In this document: positions 6,698-14,158 of the stretch, one piece after another
Numbering within the stretch: position 1 is the stretch's first letter
Layout: each line of letters begins with the position of its first letter
Source: Methanothrix sp.
GTDB taxonomy: Archaea > Halobacteriota > Methanosarcinia > Methanotrichales > Methanotrichaceae
Direction: 5' to 3'
Assembly: GCA_012798025.1 (NCBI GenBank)
Contig: JAAZNX010000138.1
Location: 1-18,498 of the forward strand
Length of the DNA: 18,498 nt
Position numbers and translations under genes: made by a program
The notes under the pieces: generated by a model
Told to the model about the DNA's origin: nothing
What the model saw: only the letters and a program-made list of their open reading frames with translations
Databases searched by the model: none

Positions 6698-7675
6698 ATG
6701 ACTGCGGACAATTCAAAAAGAGATATCAAAAAGAGGCTGACTCCACTCCAGTTTCATGTCACTCAGCAATGCGGCACAGAGCCACCCTTTCAGAACGAAT
6801 TCTGGAACAACAAGAGGCCGGGCATCTATGTGGATGTGGTATCAGGCGAACCTCTATTCAGCTCGCTGGACAAATTCGACTCTGGAACAGGCTGGCCGAG
6901 CTTCACCAGGCCCATAAAGGATGAAAACGTTGTCAACAAGGTTGATAACAGCTACGGCATGAGCCGAGTGGAGGTGAGAAGCCGGGAGGCTGACAGCCAC
7001 CTGGGTCACGTCTTCGAAGACGGCCCCGCCCCCACGGGCCTGCGCTACTGCATAAACTCCGCTTCTTTGAGCTTTATCCCCGCGGAGAATCTTGAAAAAG
7101 AGGGATACGGTGAGTATAGCAAGCTGTTTGCCGGGGAGACTTCCGGCAAAGTCAGGGAATCAGCAAAAAGCTCTTCGGAAGGCGATCCGAAATACGAGCT
7201 GGCTACCTTCGCAGCTGGCTGCTTCTGGGGCGTGCAGTCTCTCTTCAAACAGGTCAAGGGCGTGGTGGAAACCATAGTGGGCTACACAGGCGGTACCACT
7301 CCCGATCCCACCTACCGCCAGGTCTGCACCGGCATCACTGGCCATGCCGAGGCGGTGCAGATAAAATTCGATCCCAGCATCGTGTCCTACGAGGAGCTGC
7401 TCTCCCTTTTCTGGAGGATGCACGATCCCACCACACCCAACCGGCAGGGCCCGGATGTGGGGACTCAGTATCGCTCCGCCATCTTCTACCACAGTGAGGA
7501 GCAGAGAAAAGCGGCAGAAAAGTCAAAAGAGGACTTCGACCGCTCAGGGGTCTATGTGAATAAGGCCACAACACAGATCGTCCCGGCCTCGACCTTCTAT
7601 GCAGCTGAGGAGTACCATCAGGACTACTTCGAGAAGCAGGGCAGAGGAGCCTGCCACGGTCTGAGGAGGATATGA
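6698..7675 (+). CDS. msrBA: fused methionine sulfoxide reductase MsrB-MsrA
   Basis: 325 residues joining two enzymes that reduce methionine-R- and methionine-S-sulfoxide. MsrB comes first (about 14-128): [33 protein letters not shown], and catalytic Cys118 in RYCINSASL. The CxxC zinc pairs of many MsrB proteins are missing. A linker of about 40 residues leads to MsrA (about 168-325): catalytic Cys175 in AAGCFWGVQ, then [31 protein letters not shown], and Cys319 near the end as a likely resolving cysteine. No signal peptide, so cytoplasmic. ATG 6698 follows GTGAGGTG with good spacing; GTG 6692 is inside that site. It stands alone between mobile-element relics on both sides, which hints at acquisition by transfer. 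Confidence 0.95.
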   Translation: MTADNSKRDIKKRLTPLQFHVTQQCGTEPPFQNEFWNNKRPGIYVDVVSGEPLFSSLDKFDSGTGWPSFTRPIKDENVVNKVDNSYGMSRVEVRSREADSHLGHVFEDGPAPTGLRYCINSASLSFIPAENLEKEGYGEYSKLFAGETSGKVRESAKSSSEGDPKYELATFAAGCFWGVQSLFKQVKGVVETIVGYTGGTTPDPTYRQVCTGITGHAEAVQIKFDPSIVSYEELLSLFWRMHDPTTPNRQGPDVGTQYRSAIFYHSEEQRKAAEKSKEDFDRSGVYVNKATTQIVPASTFYAAEEYHQDYFEKQGRGACHGLRRI

Positions 7676-7734
7676 GGACGTATGCAAGTCCCTGTTCGTA
7701 TGTTTTCAATTTCGTGGAGTTGCTGCAGGCATGA

Positions 7735-7953
7735 GGATCTCCTCTGCGCGCAAAACATGCACGAGAATACTTGAAAAGTGGATACAAATCTTGAAAGAAG
7801 AAATATGACTATGGAAAACGATGGGCAGTAGAAGGCGCATTTTCGCTTGTTAAGAGAATCGCAGGAGAATCGGTTTCTGCCACCAAGACCGAATATATGT
7901 TCCATGAAGTAGGGTTGAAATTTAAATTTGCAAATATATTAATAAATGCTTAG
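7735..7953 (+). pseudogene. C-terminal remnant of an IS5/IS4-like DDE transposase
   Basis: The frame reads SPLRAKHAREYLKSGYKS, then an in-frame TGA at 7792, then KYDYGKRWAVEGAFSLVKR and GESVSATKTEYMFHEVGLKF, ending at TAG 7951-7953. The RW-VE-AFS-VKR-GE pattern, with the glutamate of the DDE triad, is the C-terminal signature of archaeal and bacterial IS5-type transposases. A tryptophan codon probably became TGA. The N-terminal two thirds, including both aspartates, are missing. It begins 60 bases after the msr fusion and ends in a very AT-rich stretch (about 7910-8030). Confidence 0.7.
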
Positions 7954-8046
7954 AACGAAAATATTAACAAAACAATCATAAAAAGACCTTATTAAAATTG
8001 ATCAACACAGAAAAAAAACCTAAACTTAGATAACATCTACACTCAC

Positions 8047-8370
8047 GTGGATACCGAGACCAAAGAGGTCTGGCTGAACCTCGACTGGGGAGCGGACGAA
8101 AAGGGGTATGCACACCCGGGTGGACCTTTCTTTCAAGGTGATAGATACATAAATCTCAACGTCAGAGACCGCTACGGCAAGACGCCATTGAACCTTCCAG
8201 AAAATCCCACTGCCTCCTCGGTGCAACCTCAATCAACAGTTCAGGAGAAGACATCGTATCAACAAACCCAGGCCTCAAGCGCCGTTTCTGTCGCTCCAAT
8301 TCAGGTCTCGCCAGGACAGGCTATTCCTCCAGGAGCGGGGCCTTTGGACTGGTACACGAATATGAGGTGA
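8047..8370 (+). CDS. hypothetical protein, possibly the truncated end of a larger protein
   Basis: About 107 residues from a GTG codon; I do not recognise a family. The first half (VWLNLDWGADEKGYAHPGGP, then FFQGDRYINLNVRDRYG) looks like a folded beta-rich domain. The second half is rich in Gln, Ser, Pro and Val, low in complexity, and ends PLDWYTNMR. The frame is already open from 8002, there is no ATG and no ribosome binding site, and a decayed transposase lies directly upstream. Two readings are possible: a genuine small gene with a GTG start, or the 3' fragment of a gene cut by an insertion. Codon use is normal for the window. Confidence 0.55.
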   Translation: MDTETKEVWLNLDWGADEKGYAHPGGPFFQGDRYINLNVRDRYGKTPLNLPENPTASSVQPQSTVQEKTSYQQTQASSAVSVAPIQVSPGQAIPPGAGPLDWYTNMR

Positions 8371-8375
8371 ACAAA

Positions 8376-8384
8376 TTAATATAG
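8376..8384 (+). promoter_or_regulatory. TATA box for the small exported peptide and the moxR cluster
   Basis: TTAATATAG is centred at 8380, exactly 26 bases before the ATG at 8406. This predicts a leaderless transcript starting at that ATG. Confidence 0.5.
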
Positions 8385-8405
8385 TCCTTTGACGCTCTTG
8401 GTTTA

Positions 8406-8537
8406 ATGATTGGCGAGGAAGGGATTATCGTTCAGTTAGGTCTTGCGATCTTATTGATTATTTCTTGTACAGAAATAACTTCAGCGCAGGGGCAGCTGTA
8501 TGCAGTAAGTCCTGATGTAGGAGAAATCTCTTCGTGA
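8406..8537 (+). CDS. 43-residue exported or membrane-anchored peptide
   Basis: ATG to TGA. The sequence starts MIGEEGIIVQ, then has the hydrophobic segment LGLAILLIISC followed by TEITSAQGQLYAVSPDVG. This is a convincing signal peptide (cleavage near SAQG) or an anchor; a cysteine at position 21 could be lipidated, but the surrounding residues are not a standard lipobox. Only about 15 residues would remain after cleavage. A TATA box sits 26 bases before the ATG, arguing that it is expressed without a leader. moxR starts 30 bases downstream. It may be a real micropeptide of the moxR cluster or the surviving N-terminus of a longer exported protein. Function unknown. Confidence 0.5.
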   Translation: MIGEEGIIVQLGLAILLIISCTEITSAQGQLYAVSPDVGEISS

Positions 8538-8567
8538 AACTACGGAAGTTGTTAAAGGGAGATAAAA

Positions 8568-9524
8568 ATGACGGAGGACCTCAAAGCAGTCTACAGTGCA
8601 GCTCCTGAGATTTTCCAGAAGCTAAAAAGAGAGATCGATAAAGTCGTAGTCGGCCAGAACGTGGCCATAGAGCAGCTATTGGTCGCCATTCTATCCGGCG
8701 GCCACGCCCTCCTGGAGAGCAATCCGGGCCTTGCCAAAACGCTTCTGGTGAAGACGACGGCATCGTGCATGGGCCTCGGATACAGCAGGATTCAGTGCAC
8801 ACCCGATCTGATGCCTGCAGACATCACTGGCACGACGATCATCGAAGAGGTGGACGGCGGCAAAAGATTCAGGTTCGAGCCAGGTCCTGTATTCTCCAAC
8901 ATCGTCCTGGCCGATGAGATCAACAGAGCCTCACCAAAGACACAGAGCGCTCTTTTGGAGGCAATGCAGGAGAAGCAGGTAACCGTCGGAAATAAGACTT
9001 ATCCCTTGGATAAGCCCTTCTTCATCCTGGCCACCCAAAACCCAATAGAGATGGAAGGCACATTCCCCCTGCCTGAAGCGCAACTGGACAGATTTTTGCT
9101 CAAGATATTCATGGAATATCCCACTCTGGAAGAAGAATTAAAGATATTGGACAGATATTCGGGGCGTGAGGAGCCTGTGGTGGAAAAGGTGGTCAGCAAA
9201 GAGGAGGTCCTCTCACTGCAAAAGCTCTGCCGCGACATACCCGTATCTGAGGACTTGAAAAGATCCGCGGTGAATCTCGTGCTGGCCACGCGCAATTGGG
9301 AAGGTGTACAGTACGGGGCAAGCCCAAGGGCATCCATCGGCCTCATCGTCTCTGCCAAGGCCAGGGCATTTTTGCGGGGTAAAAATTATGTATCCAAGGA
9401 GGACTTGCATGTCATGGCCTATCCAGTCCTGAGGCACAGGATCATATTGGGGTTCGAGGCGGAGCGCAAAGGCCTGACGCGCGATCAGGTGATAACCGAT
9501 CTGCTGAGGAGCCAAAACCTCTGA
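8568..9524 (+). CDS. MoxR-family AAA+ ATPase
   Basis: 318 residues. Walker A is SNPGLAKT (51-58), Walker B is VLADEINR (113-120), followed by SPKTQSALLEAMQEKQVT, sensor 1 ATQNPIEMEGTFPLPEAQLD, and a C-terminal lid with LRHRIIL. MoxR ATPases act as chaperones that assemble or activate protein complexes or insert metal cofactors, usually with von Willebrand-like partners. Here the partner is the DUF58 gene 13 bases downstream. GGGAG at 8557-8561 lies 6 bases before ATG 8568. The first Walker A residue is Ser where Gly is usual; the Lys-Thr pair is intact, so the enzyme should still bind ATP. Confidence 0.94.
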   Translation: MTEDLKAVYSAAPEIFQKLKREIDKVVVGQNVAIEQLLVAILSGGHALLESNPGLAKTLLVKTTASCMGLGYSRIQCTPDLMPADITGTTIIEEVDGGKRFRFEPGPVFSNIVLADEINRASPKTQSALLEAMQEKQVTVGNKTYPLDKPFFILATQNPIEMEGTFPLPEAQLDRFLLKIFMEYPTLEEELKILDRYSGREEPVVEKVVSKEEVLSLQKLCRDIPVSEDLKRSAVNLVLATRNWEGVQYGASPRASIGLIVSAKARAFLRGKNYVSKEDLHVMAYPVLRHRIILGFEAERKGLTRDQVITDLLRSQNL

Positions 9525-9537
9525 ATGGATTTTAATT

Positions 9538-10395
9538 ATGGACACAGAGTTCTTCAAAGAGCTGGAGAGGTTCTCCCTTCTGGTAAAGAAGCGAGTCTCA
9601 ACGGCTTACAGCGGTGGCAGGAAGTCGCTTCGCTTCGGCCACGGCATAAGCCCCGTCGGATACAGAGAGTACCGACGAGGGGATGACTTCAAGCTGGTGG
9701 ACTGGAAGGTCTACGGGCGAACTGAGAAGCTCTACATCAGGGAGCACGAGGAGGAGCGAAGCCTTGTTGTGCATATTCTCCTTGATGGCAGCGGTAGCAT
9801 GGGCTACGAAGGAAAGTTCGCTTATGCATCTCGCCTGGCAGCAGGATTCGCATATCTTGCGACCCTGGAGAACGAGAAGTATGCAATATCGCTTTTCTGC
9901 AAGAAGCTTTACCCAGGCGAGCCGAAGCGCGGGCGAAGACATCTATTTCAGTCCATCGATTATCTGGACAAAGTCTCACCTCATGGCGGAACCAATCTTA
10001 AGTCGATCACAGATCAGTTTGAATCACTTATCACAACTACCAGCCTCGTGGTGCTCATATCCGACCTGCTGAGCGAGACCGAGGAGATCGTATCGAGCAT
10101 CTACCGACTTTCCAGGCACGATCTGGTTGTGATCTCTGTCCTTGCGCCAGAGGAGGTAGATCTTCGTTTTGGTGGCGACATGAAGTTCGTAGATTTGGAG
10201 ACGAAAGAGCCTCTTGTTACACGCATAACCGAAGGAGAGCGCAAAGAATATCAAAGGAAGCTACAAGAGCATAACTCCCGCATTGCTGCTACATGCAATC
10301 AGGTTGGAGCGGACTTTTTCCGCTTCAAGACTGACATGCCCATCTTCGAGGCATTCTCGGAGATGCTTACAAGGGCTTTGATCTGGAAGACATAA
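9538..10395 (+). CDS. DUF58 / von Willebrand A-like partner of MoxR
   Basis: 285 residues. The DUF58 core is VGYREYRRGDDFKLVDWKVY followed by REHEEERS. A metal-ion-dependent adhesion motif DGSGSM (83-88) begins a von Willebrand A-like domain, and VVLISDLL carries a later MIDAS-type aspartate. DUF58 proteins are encoded next to MoxR ATPases in many bacteria and archaea and are thought to link the ATPase to its substrate, often at the cell envelope. No membrane helix or signal peptide is visible, so this one is probably cytoplasmic. The 13-base gap after moxR indicates one operon. Confidence 0.92.
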   Translation: MDTEFFKELERFSLLVKKRVSTAYSGGRKSLRFGHGISPVGYREYRRGDDFKLVDWKVYGRTEKLYIREHEEERSLVVHILLDGSGSMGYEGKFAYASRLAAGFAYLATLENEKYAISLFCKKLYPGEPKRGRRHLFQSIDYLDKVSPHGGTNLKSITDQFESLITTTSLVVLISDLLSETEEIVSSIYRLSRHDLVVISVLAPEEVDLRFGGDMKFVDLETKEPLVTRITEGERKEYQRKLQEHNSRIAATCNQVGADFFRFKTDMPIFEAFSEMLTRALIWKT

Positions 10396-10439
10396 AATTA
10401 AAGACAGCCAGAGTGGCAAGGGCCAAGGAGAGACAGAAG

Positions 10440-11651
10440 GTGAATGTGAAGCTTGGCTATGGCAAAACTTTTCTTGAACTGCAGGCGGCAGACGGCATAG
10501 AGGTTGTGCTCCCAAAAGAGCTTCCGGCTGCTGGCCCAGGAGAGATCGAGAGATCCTTGAATCATCCCATAGGCAAGGGGCTGGAGGCGTTCCAAGGATG
10601 CAGGTCAGCATCAATACTGGTCAGCGACATCACCCGGCCATCTCCAACTCATCTCATGTTGCCGCCTCTGATCAATGTGCTAAAAGATATGGGCATCTTG
10701 GATTTTATGGTAGTCTTTGCCCTGGGAACGCATCGGAGGATGTCGATTGACGAAGAAAAGTTCCTTTTGAAAAGCAGTGCAAGCCTGCCTCATATTCAGC
10801 ATAATCCAAGGGCCTGCGTTCCCCTGGGATACACTAAGCGAGGAACCCCGGTGGAGATCCTGGATCGCGTGGCCTCCTCCGACCTGATCGTTGCCACTGG
10901 CAACATTGAATATCATTACTATGCAGGCTACAGTGGTGGGGCAAAAGCTGTTTTGCCAGGCGTAAGCTCAGAGCAATCCATCATCAAGAATCATGAGCTC
11001 ATGAGGGACCCTGGGGCCATCACAGGAAGTCTGGACAGCCCAGTTCGGCAGGACATGGAGGATGCTGCAGAGATTGCTGGCCTTGATTTCATTTTGAATG
11101 TGGTCCAAAACAGCAAAAAAGAGATAGTTCAATCCGTGGCAGGAGACTTTATCAAGGCTCACAGAGCAGGAGCGGCCACGGTTGATGCCATGTATCGCCA
11201 GGCTGTAAATCCGGCTGAGATCGTGGTGACGTGTGCTGGCGGCAGGCCCAAAGACCTTAACCTCTTTCAGGCTCAGAAGGCCTTGGACAATGCTAAACAC
11301 GCTGTGCTGCCTGGAGGAACCATCATCCTTGTGGCGGAGTGCTGCGAAGGCCTGGGCAACGAGGTCTTCGAGCGCTGGGCCAGGCAGGCAACCTCTGCCG
11401 AAGACTGCTGGGAGCGCTTTGGAAGGGAGTACGAATTTGGAGGGCATAAGGCTGCATTCCTGGCCAAGGAGTCTTTGAAACATCAACTGATACTGGTCTC
11501 GTCTCTACCTGCAAATGTGGCGAGGATGTGCTTCTTGCAGCCAGCCAGGACCCTCGCAGAGGCGCTGGACCTGGCAAGGAAAAGACAGGGAAGGGACGCT
11601 CGAATTCTGGTCATGCCCCATGGGAATCTGACCCTAGCCACTCCAAAATGA
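10440..11651 (+). CDS. larA: LarA-like nickel-dependent racemase/epimerase (DUF2088)
   Basis: About 403 residues of the lactate racemase LarA family, whose enzymes use a nickel-pincer nucleotide bound to a lysine to racemise 2-hydroxyacids. Motifs present are SDITRPSPTH, FALGTHRR (proton-relay histidine), and IEYHYYAGYSGGAKAVLPG, which carries the second histidine and the lysine expected to hold the cofactor. These match active LarA, so catalysis is likely. Many LarA homologues act on substrates other than lactate, so the substrate is open. GTG 10440 is preferred because AGGAG ends 9 bases before it; GTG 10413 (18 bases past the DUF58 stop) is the longer alternative. The cofactor genes larB, larC and larE are not here and must be elsewhere. 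Confidence 0.85.
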   Translation: MNVKLGYGKTFLELQAADGIEVVLPKELPAAGPGEIERSLNHPIGKGLEAFQGCRSASILVSDITRPSPTHLMLPPLINVLKDMGILDFMVVFALGTHRRMSIDEEKFLLKSSASLPHIQHNPRACVPLGYTKRGTPVEILDRVASSDLIVATGNIEYHYYAGYSGGAKAVLPGVSSEQSIIKNHELMRDPGAITGSLDSPVRQDMEDAAEIAGLDFILNVVQNSKKEIVQSVAGDFIKAHRAGAATVDAMYRQAVNPAEIVVTCAGGRPKDLNLFQAQKALDNAKHAVLPGGTIILVAECCEGLGNEVFERWARQATSAEDCWERFGREYEFGGHKAAFLAKESLKHQLILVSSLPANVARMCFLQPARTLAEALDLARKRQGRDARILVMPHGNLTLATPK

Positions 11652-11692
11652 AGATGATTCAGTCAAAATGCACACAGTCAAACTACAACAGA

Positions 11693-11709
11693 AACATATT
11701 TAATATGTT
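11693..11709. promoter_or_regulatory. perfect palindrome containing the likely TATA box of the pentapeptide gene
   Basis: AACATATT, one T, then AATATGTT: 8-base arms that are exact reverse complements. It lies about 50 bases before ATG 11759 and includes the best TATA-like sequence in this gap, which fits transcription starting near 11728. It could be the TATA box alone or also an operator for a dimeric regulator. Confidence 0.45.
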
Positions 11710-11758
11710 CGTGCATAATACCCATCAAGAAATGTAACATCAGGAATGGAGGATACCA

Positions 11759-12931
11759 ATGTTTCTCAGGTTGCTCTTGCATTTTATGTTAAGCATTATG
11801 ATTCTCGTTGAAGTAACATGTGCTGCAGAGCCAAGAGCCTTCGAGAACAAGATATCCGATCGTGTCGACATGAGCGGCATGAACCTGACCGGATTGGATA
11901 TGAGCAGCATGCATATGAATCAGTCGGATCTGCGGAACTCTGATTTGAAAAATTCTAATTTGAATGGTACATATCTGAAGTCTGCATGGCTCAACGGTGC
12001 CAATCTTTCGCATGCAAGATTGGTACATGCCGATCTCTCCGGAGCAGTTCTTAATGGCGCAGACCTGAGCTGGTCGGATTTAACCGGATCTAACTTAAAA
12101 ATAGCGCAGGTCACCAAATCCAGGCTTAATAATGCCCGTCTTGCTGGATCGGATCTAACTGACGCCGATCTCTCTGACTCAGACCTATCGAACGCGGATC
12201 TAACTGGTGCCAGGCTCTTTCGAACCGACCTTACTGGAGCTAAACTCAAGGATATCTATCTTCGCAGCGCCCAAATGATTGGAGCGCATATAAGCTGGGC
12301 CGACCTCAGTGGAGCTTTGCTCTCTCGTGCTCAGCTTTCAAGGGCTGAACTTTACAGCTCAAATCTCAGCGGTGCGGATCTGACTGATGCCGACTTTACC
12401 AGGGCATATCTCATGAGATCGAATCTGACAGATGCGAAATTGGATTCCGCCAGCATGGCGTATGCCGATTTAACTGAAACTGATCTTAAAGGCGCCAGCA
12501 TGGTGCGCACAGGGCTGCAGTATGCAGACCTGACCAGATCCGACCTTTCAGGAGCTGATTGTTCAGACGCTAGCATGGACTCTGTGCGACTGATGGGCGC
12601 GAAGATGAGCAACATCCGCCTCGATCGCGTATTATTGCGCCAAATCGATCTGCGTGGTGTGGATCTCAGCGGTGCATCGCTTAAAGCGGTTAGCATGGAC
12701 ATAGTATACTTGACAAATGCTAATTTGAGCGGCTCATATCTAAATGGCGCAAAATTAAACCAGGTTGAACTGACTGGGGCGGACTTGCGGCATGCTAACC
12801 TGATGGATATCAGCTACGACCAGTTCACCCTTTACTCTCTTGCTAAGGCGAACCTGGATGGAGCGATCATGTCGGATAAACTAAGATCCGATATTCAGGT
12901 CCTGACAACTGTGACATCAGGACACAGTTGA
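11759..12931 (+). CDS. exported pentapeptide-repeat beta-helix protein
   Basis: 390 residues. The N-terminus (FLRLLLHFMLSIMILVEVTC-AAEP) is a signal peptide, so the protein works outside the membrane. From Val36 to about residue 355 the sequence divides into 64 consecutive five-residue units of the A(D/N)LxG type with no insertion or deletion, such as ADLSG, ANLSH, SDLTD and AKLNQ. Four units make one turn, so this predicts a right-handed quadrilateral beta-helix of about 16 turns. The last 35 residues cap it. Known pentapeptide proteins include DNA-gyrase protectors and exported proteins of unknown role; the signal peptide argues against gyrase binding. GGAGG at 11748-11752 is well placed. 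No ligand or partner is evident. Confidence 0.93.
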   Translation: MFLRLLLHFMLSIMILVEVTCAAEPRAFENKISDRVDMSGMNLTGLDMSSMHMNQSDLRNSDLKNSNLNGTYLKSAWLNGANLSHARLVHADLSGAVLNGADLSWSDLTGSNLKIAQVTKSRLNNARLAGSDLTDADLSDSDLSNADLTGARLFRTDLTGAKLKDIYLRSAQMIGAHISWADLSGALLSRAQLSRAELYSSNLSGADLTDADFTRAYLMRSNLTDAKLDSASMAYADLTETDLKGASMVRTGLQYADLTRSDLSGADCSDASMDSVRLMGAKMSNIRLDRVLLRQIDLRGVDLSGASLKAVSMDIVYLTNANLSGSYLNGAKLNQVELTGADLRHANLMDISYDQFTLYSLAKANLDGAIMSDKLRSDIQVLTTVTSGHS

Positions 12932-12936
12932 TTTCA

Positions 12937-14109
12937 TCATGTCATGAATTCTTCCAGGCTTCTTTGTACTGGTGCCGCTAGTAGCTTTGAGGCTGCACGC
13001 CACCGGGCAGCAGGCGTTTTTATTCTATTTTCCATCTCAGATTGAGCCTCCAGCAGGCTGCCAAAACGCGATGGACAAGACGTCATGGCCCTGCGGGCCA
13101 CCTCCCTGACCACCCAGACTCCCAGAGGAGCCCAGTAAGCATCTGAGATCTCCCGCACCGCCAGGACTCCTGCCTGACGTCCATGCCCAGCCAAATGCTC
13201 AAGGACTGCCAGGCGCGCGGCATAGTATCCACCAGAAAGCTGGCTGTACTCTTTCTTGGGCCGCCAGTCCTCTCGATCGCAGCCGATAAAGCCATCCTCC
13301 GCCCAAACAGATCTGGGCATCCAGATCTCTATCAGCTCGAAGATAAAGGGGCGCGGCAGGAGAAGGATCTCGAAATGATTGCCCAGATCGTCCCCAGAAA
13401 AGAGATAGTAGTCGTTTACCAGAGGCTGATGTAAAACGTTTTCCTTCAAAGCCTTGCCGATCATATCGTCCGAGGCGGTGATGGACCAGCGTGTCGGCAC
13501 CAGCTTTCTATTCCTGCCGAGCAGGCCCAAGGAAAGCATGCGAGAGATATGCTCGATGCCAATTCCTGAGGAGTAAAGCTCTCTTGCTGCGGCTGCCGCG
13601 CCGACATCTGTATCATCAACGATCCTGTCCACCTTCCTTGGAATTTGCGGATTGGTGGTGATCTGCAATCCTTTCAGCTCTCCCGAAGGGCCGGAGGGCA
13701 ATAAGATGCCGTCGAACCGCAGCTTTCCTTTAGGTGGCTTGATGAAAGAGATCTCTGTGCCTACGGGAGATGAGGACAATGCTATCTGTTGGCAGGAGGC
13801 TAGCAGCTTTCCGGGAGATGAAGCTTCTTTTACGACTACCTTCGTCTCGGAGCGGACCATTGAAGAGCGCAAGGATATGATCTCTCCTATGTCCATGCCA
13901 AGGGATGGTTGCTGAAAATCGCCCACAGGAACCATTGGGCCTGCTCGAACCAAAGGGTAACCATGCCTGCCAACGAAAACCTCAGGTGGTGATACACCTT
14001 CCATGCGCTCACCTAACTTTGGCAAAGCTGAGATCTCCTCCAGCCGGCGAAGCACGGGACAATAGGGCCTGCCGCAAAGGCCGCGGCCCTTGCAGACCAC
14101 GCAATTCAT
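12937..14109 (-). CDS. nreA: Nre family archaeal DNA repair protein
   Basis: Up to 404 residues, with an N-terminal zinc-finger-like set of cysteines (CVVCKGRGLCGRPYC). Conserved Nre blocks follow, including VFVGRHGYPLVRAGPM and a late GGYYAARLAVLEHL. Nre proteins act in archaeal repair of DNA damage, and Haloferax NreA works through PCNA. The C-terminus here, QRSLEEFMT, fits the PCNA-interacting pattern Q-x-x-L-x-x-F. An in-frame ATG at 14151 exists, but it lies only 7 bases from the divergent hisI start, and a GATATATC box is centred about 30 bases before ATG 14109, so 14109 is preferred. The 3' end is 5 bases from the convergent pentapeptide gene. Confidence 0.88.
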   Translation of the reverse strand: MNCVVCKGRGLCGRPYCPVLRRLEEISALPKLGERMEGVSPPEVFVGRHGYPLVRAGPMVPVGDFQQPSLGMDIGEIISLRSSMVRSETKVVVKEASSPGKLLASCQQIALSSSPVGTEISFIKPPKGKLRFDGILLPSGPSGELKGLQITTNPQIPRKVDRIVDDTDVGAAAAARELYSSGIGIEHISRMLSLGLLGRNRKLVPTRWSITASDDMIGKALKENVLHQPLVNDYYLFSGDDLGNHFEILLLPRPFIFELIEIWMPRSVWAEDGFIGCDREDWRPKKEYSQLSGGYYAARLAVLEHLAGHGRQAGVLAVREISDAYWAPLGVWVVREVARRAMTSCPSRFGSLLEAQSEMENRIKTPAARWRAASKLLAAPVQRSLEEFMT

Positions 14110-14134
14110 CTCTTTTTTAGCAAGACCCTTATAG

Positions 14135-14142
14135 GATATATC
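14135..14142. promoter_or_regulatory. palindromic TATA-like box between nre and hisI
   Basis: GATATATC is its own reverse complement and is the only TATA-like sequence between the two divergent genes. It is about 30 bases from nre ATG 14109 and about 20 from hisI ATG 14159. The hisI spacing is slightly short for a standard archaeal promoter, so sharing is a suggestion. Confidence 0.35.
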
Positions 14143-14158
14143 AGCTATCATTTCACTG

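Noticed and set aside
6559..6924. Plus-strand frame of 121 codons before and into msrBA
   Set aside because: Its second half is the msrBA coding sequence in another frame, and its first half lies in the probable IS605-type right end.
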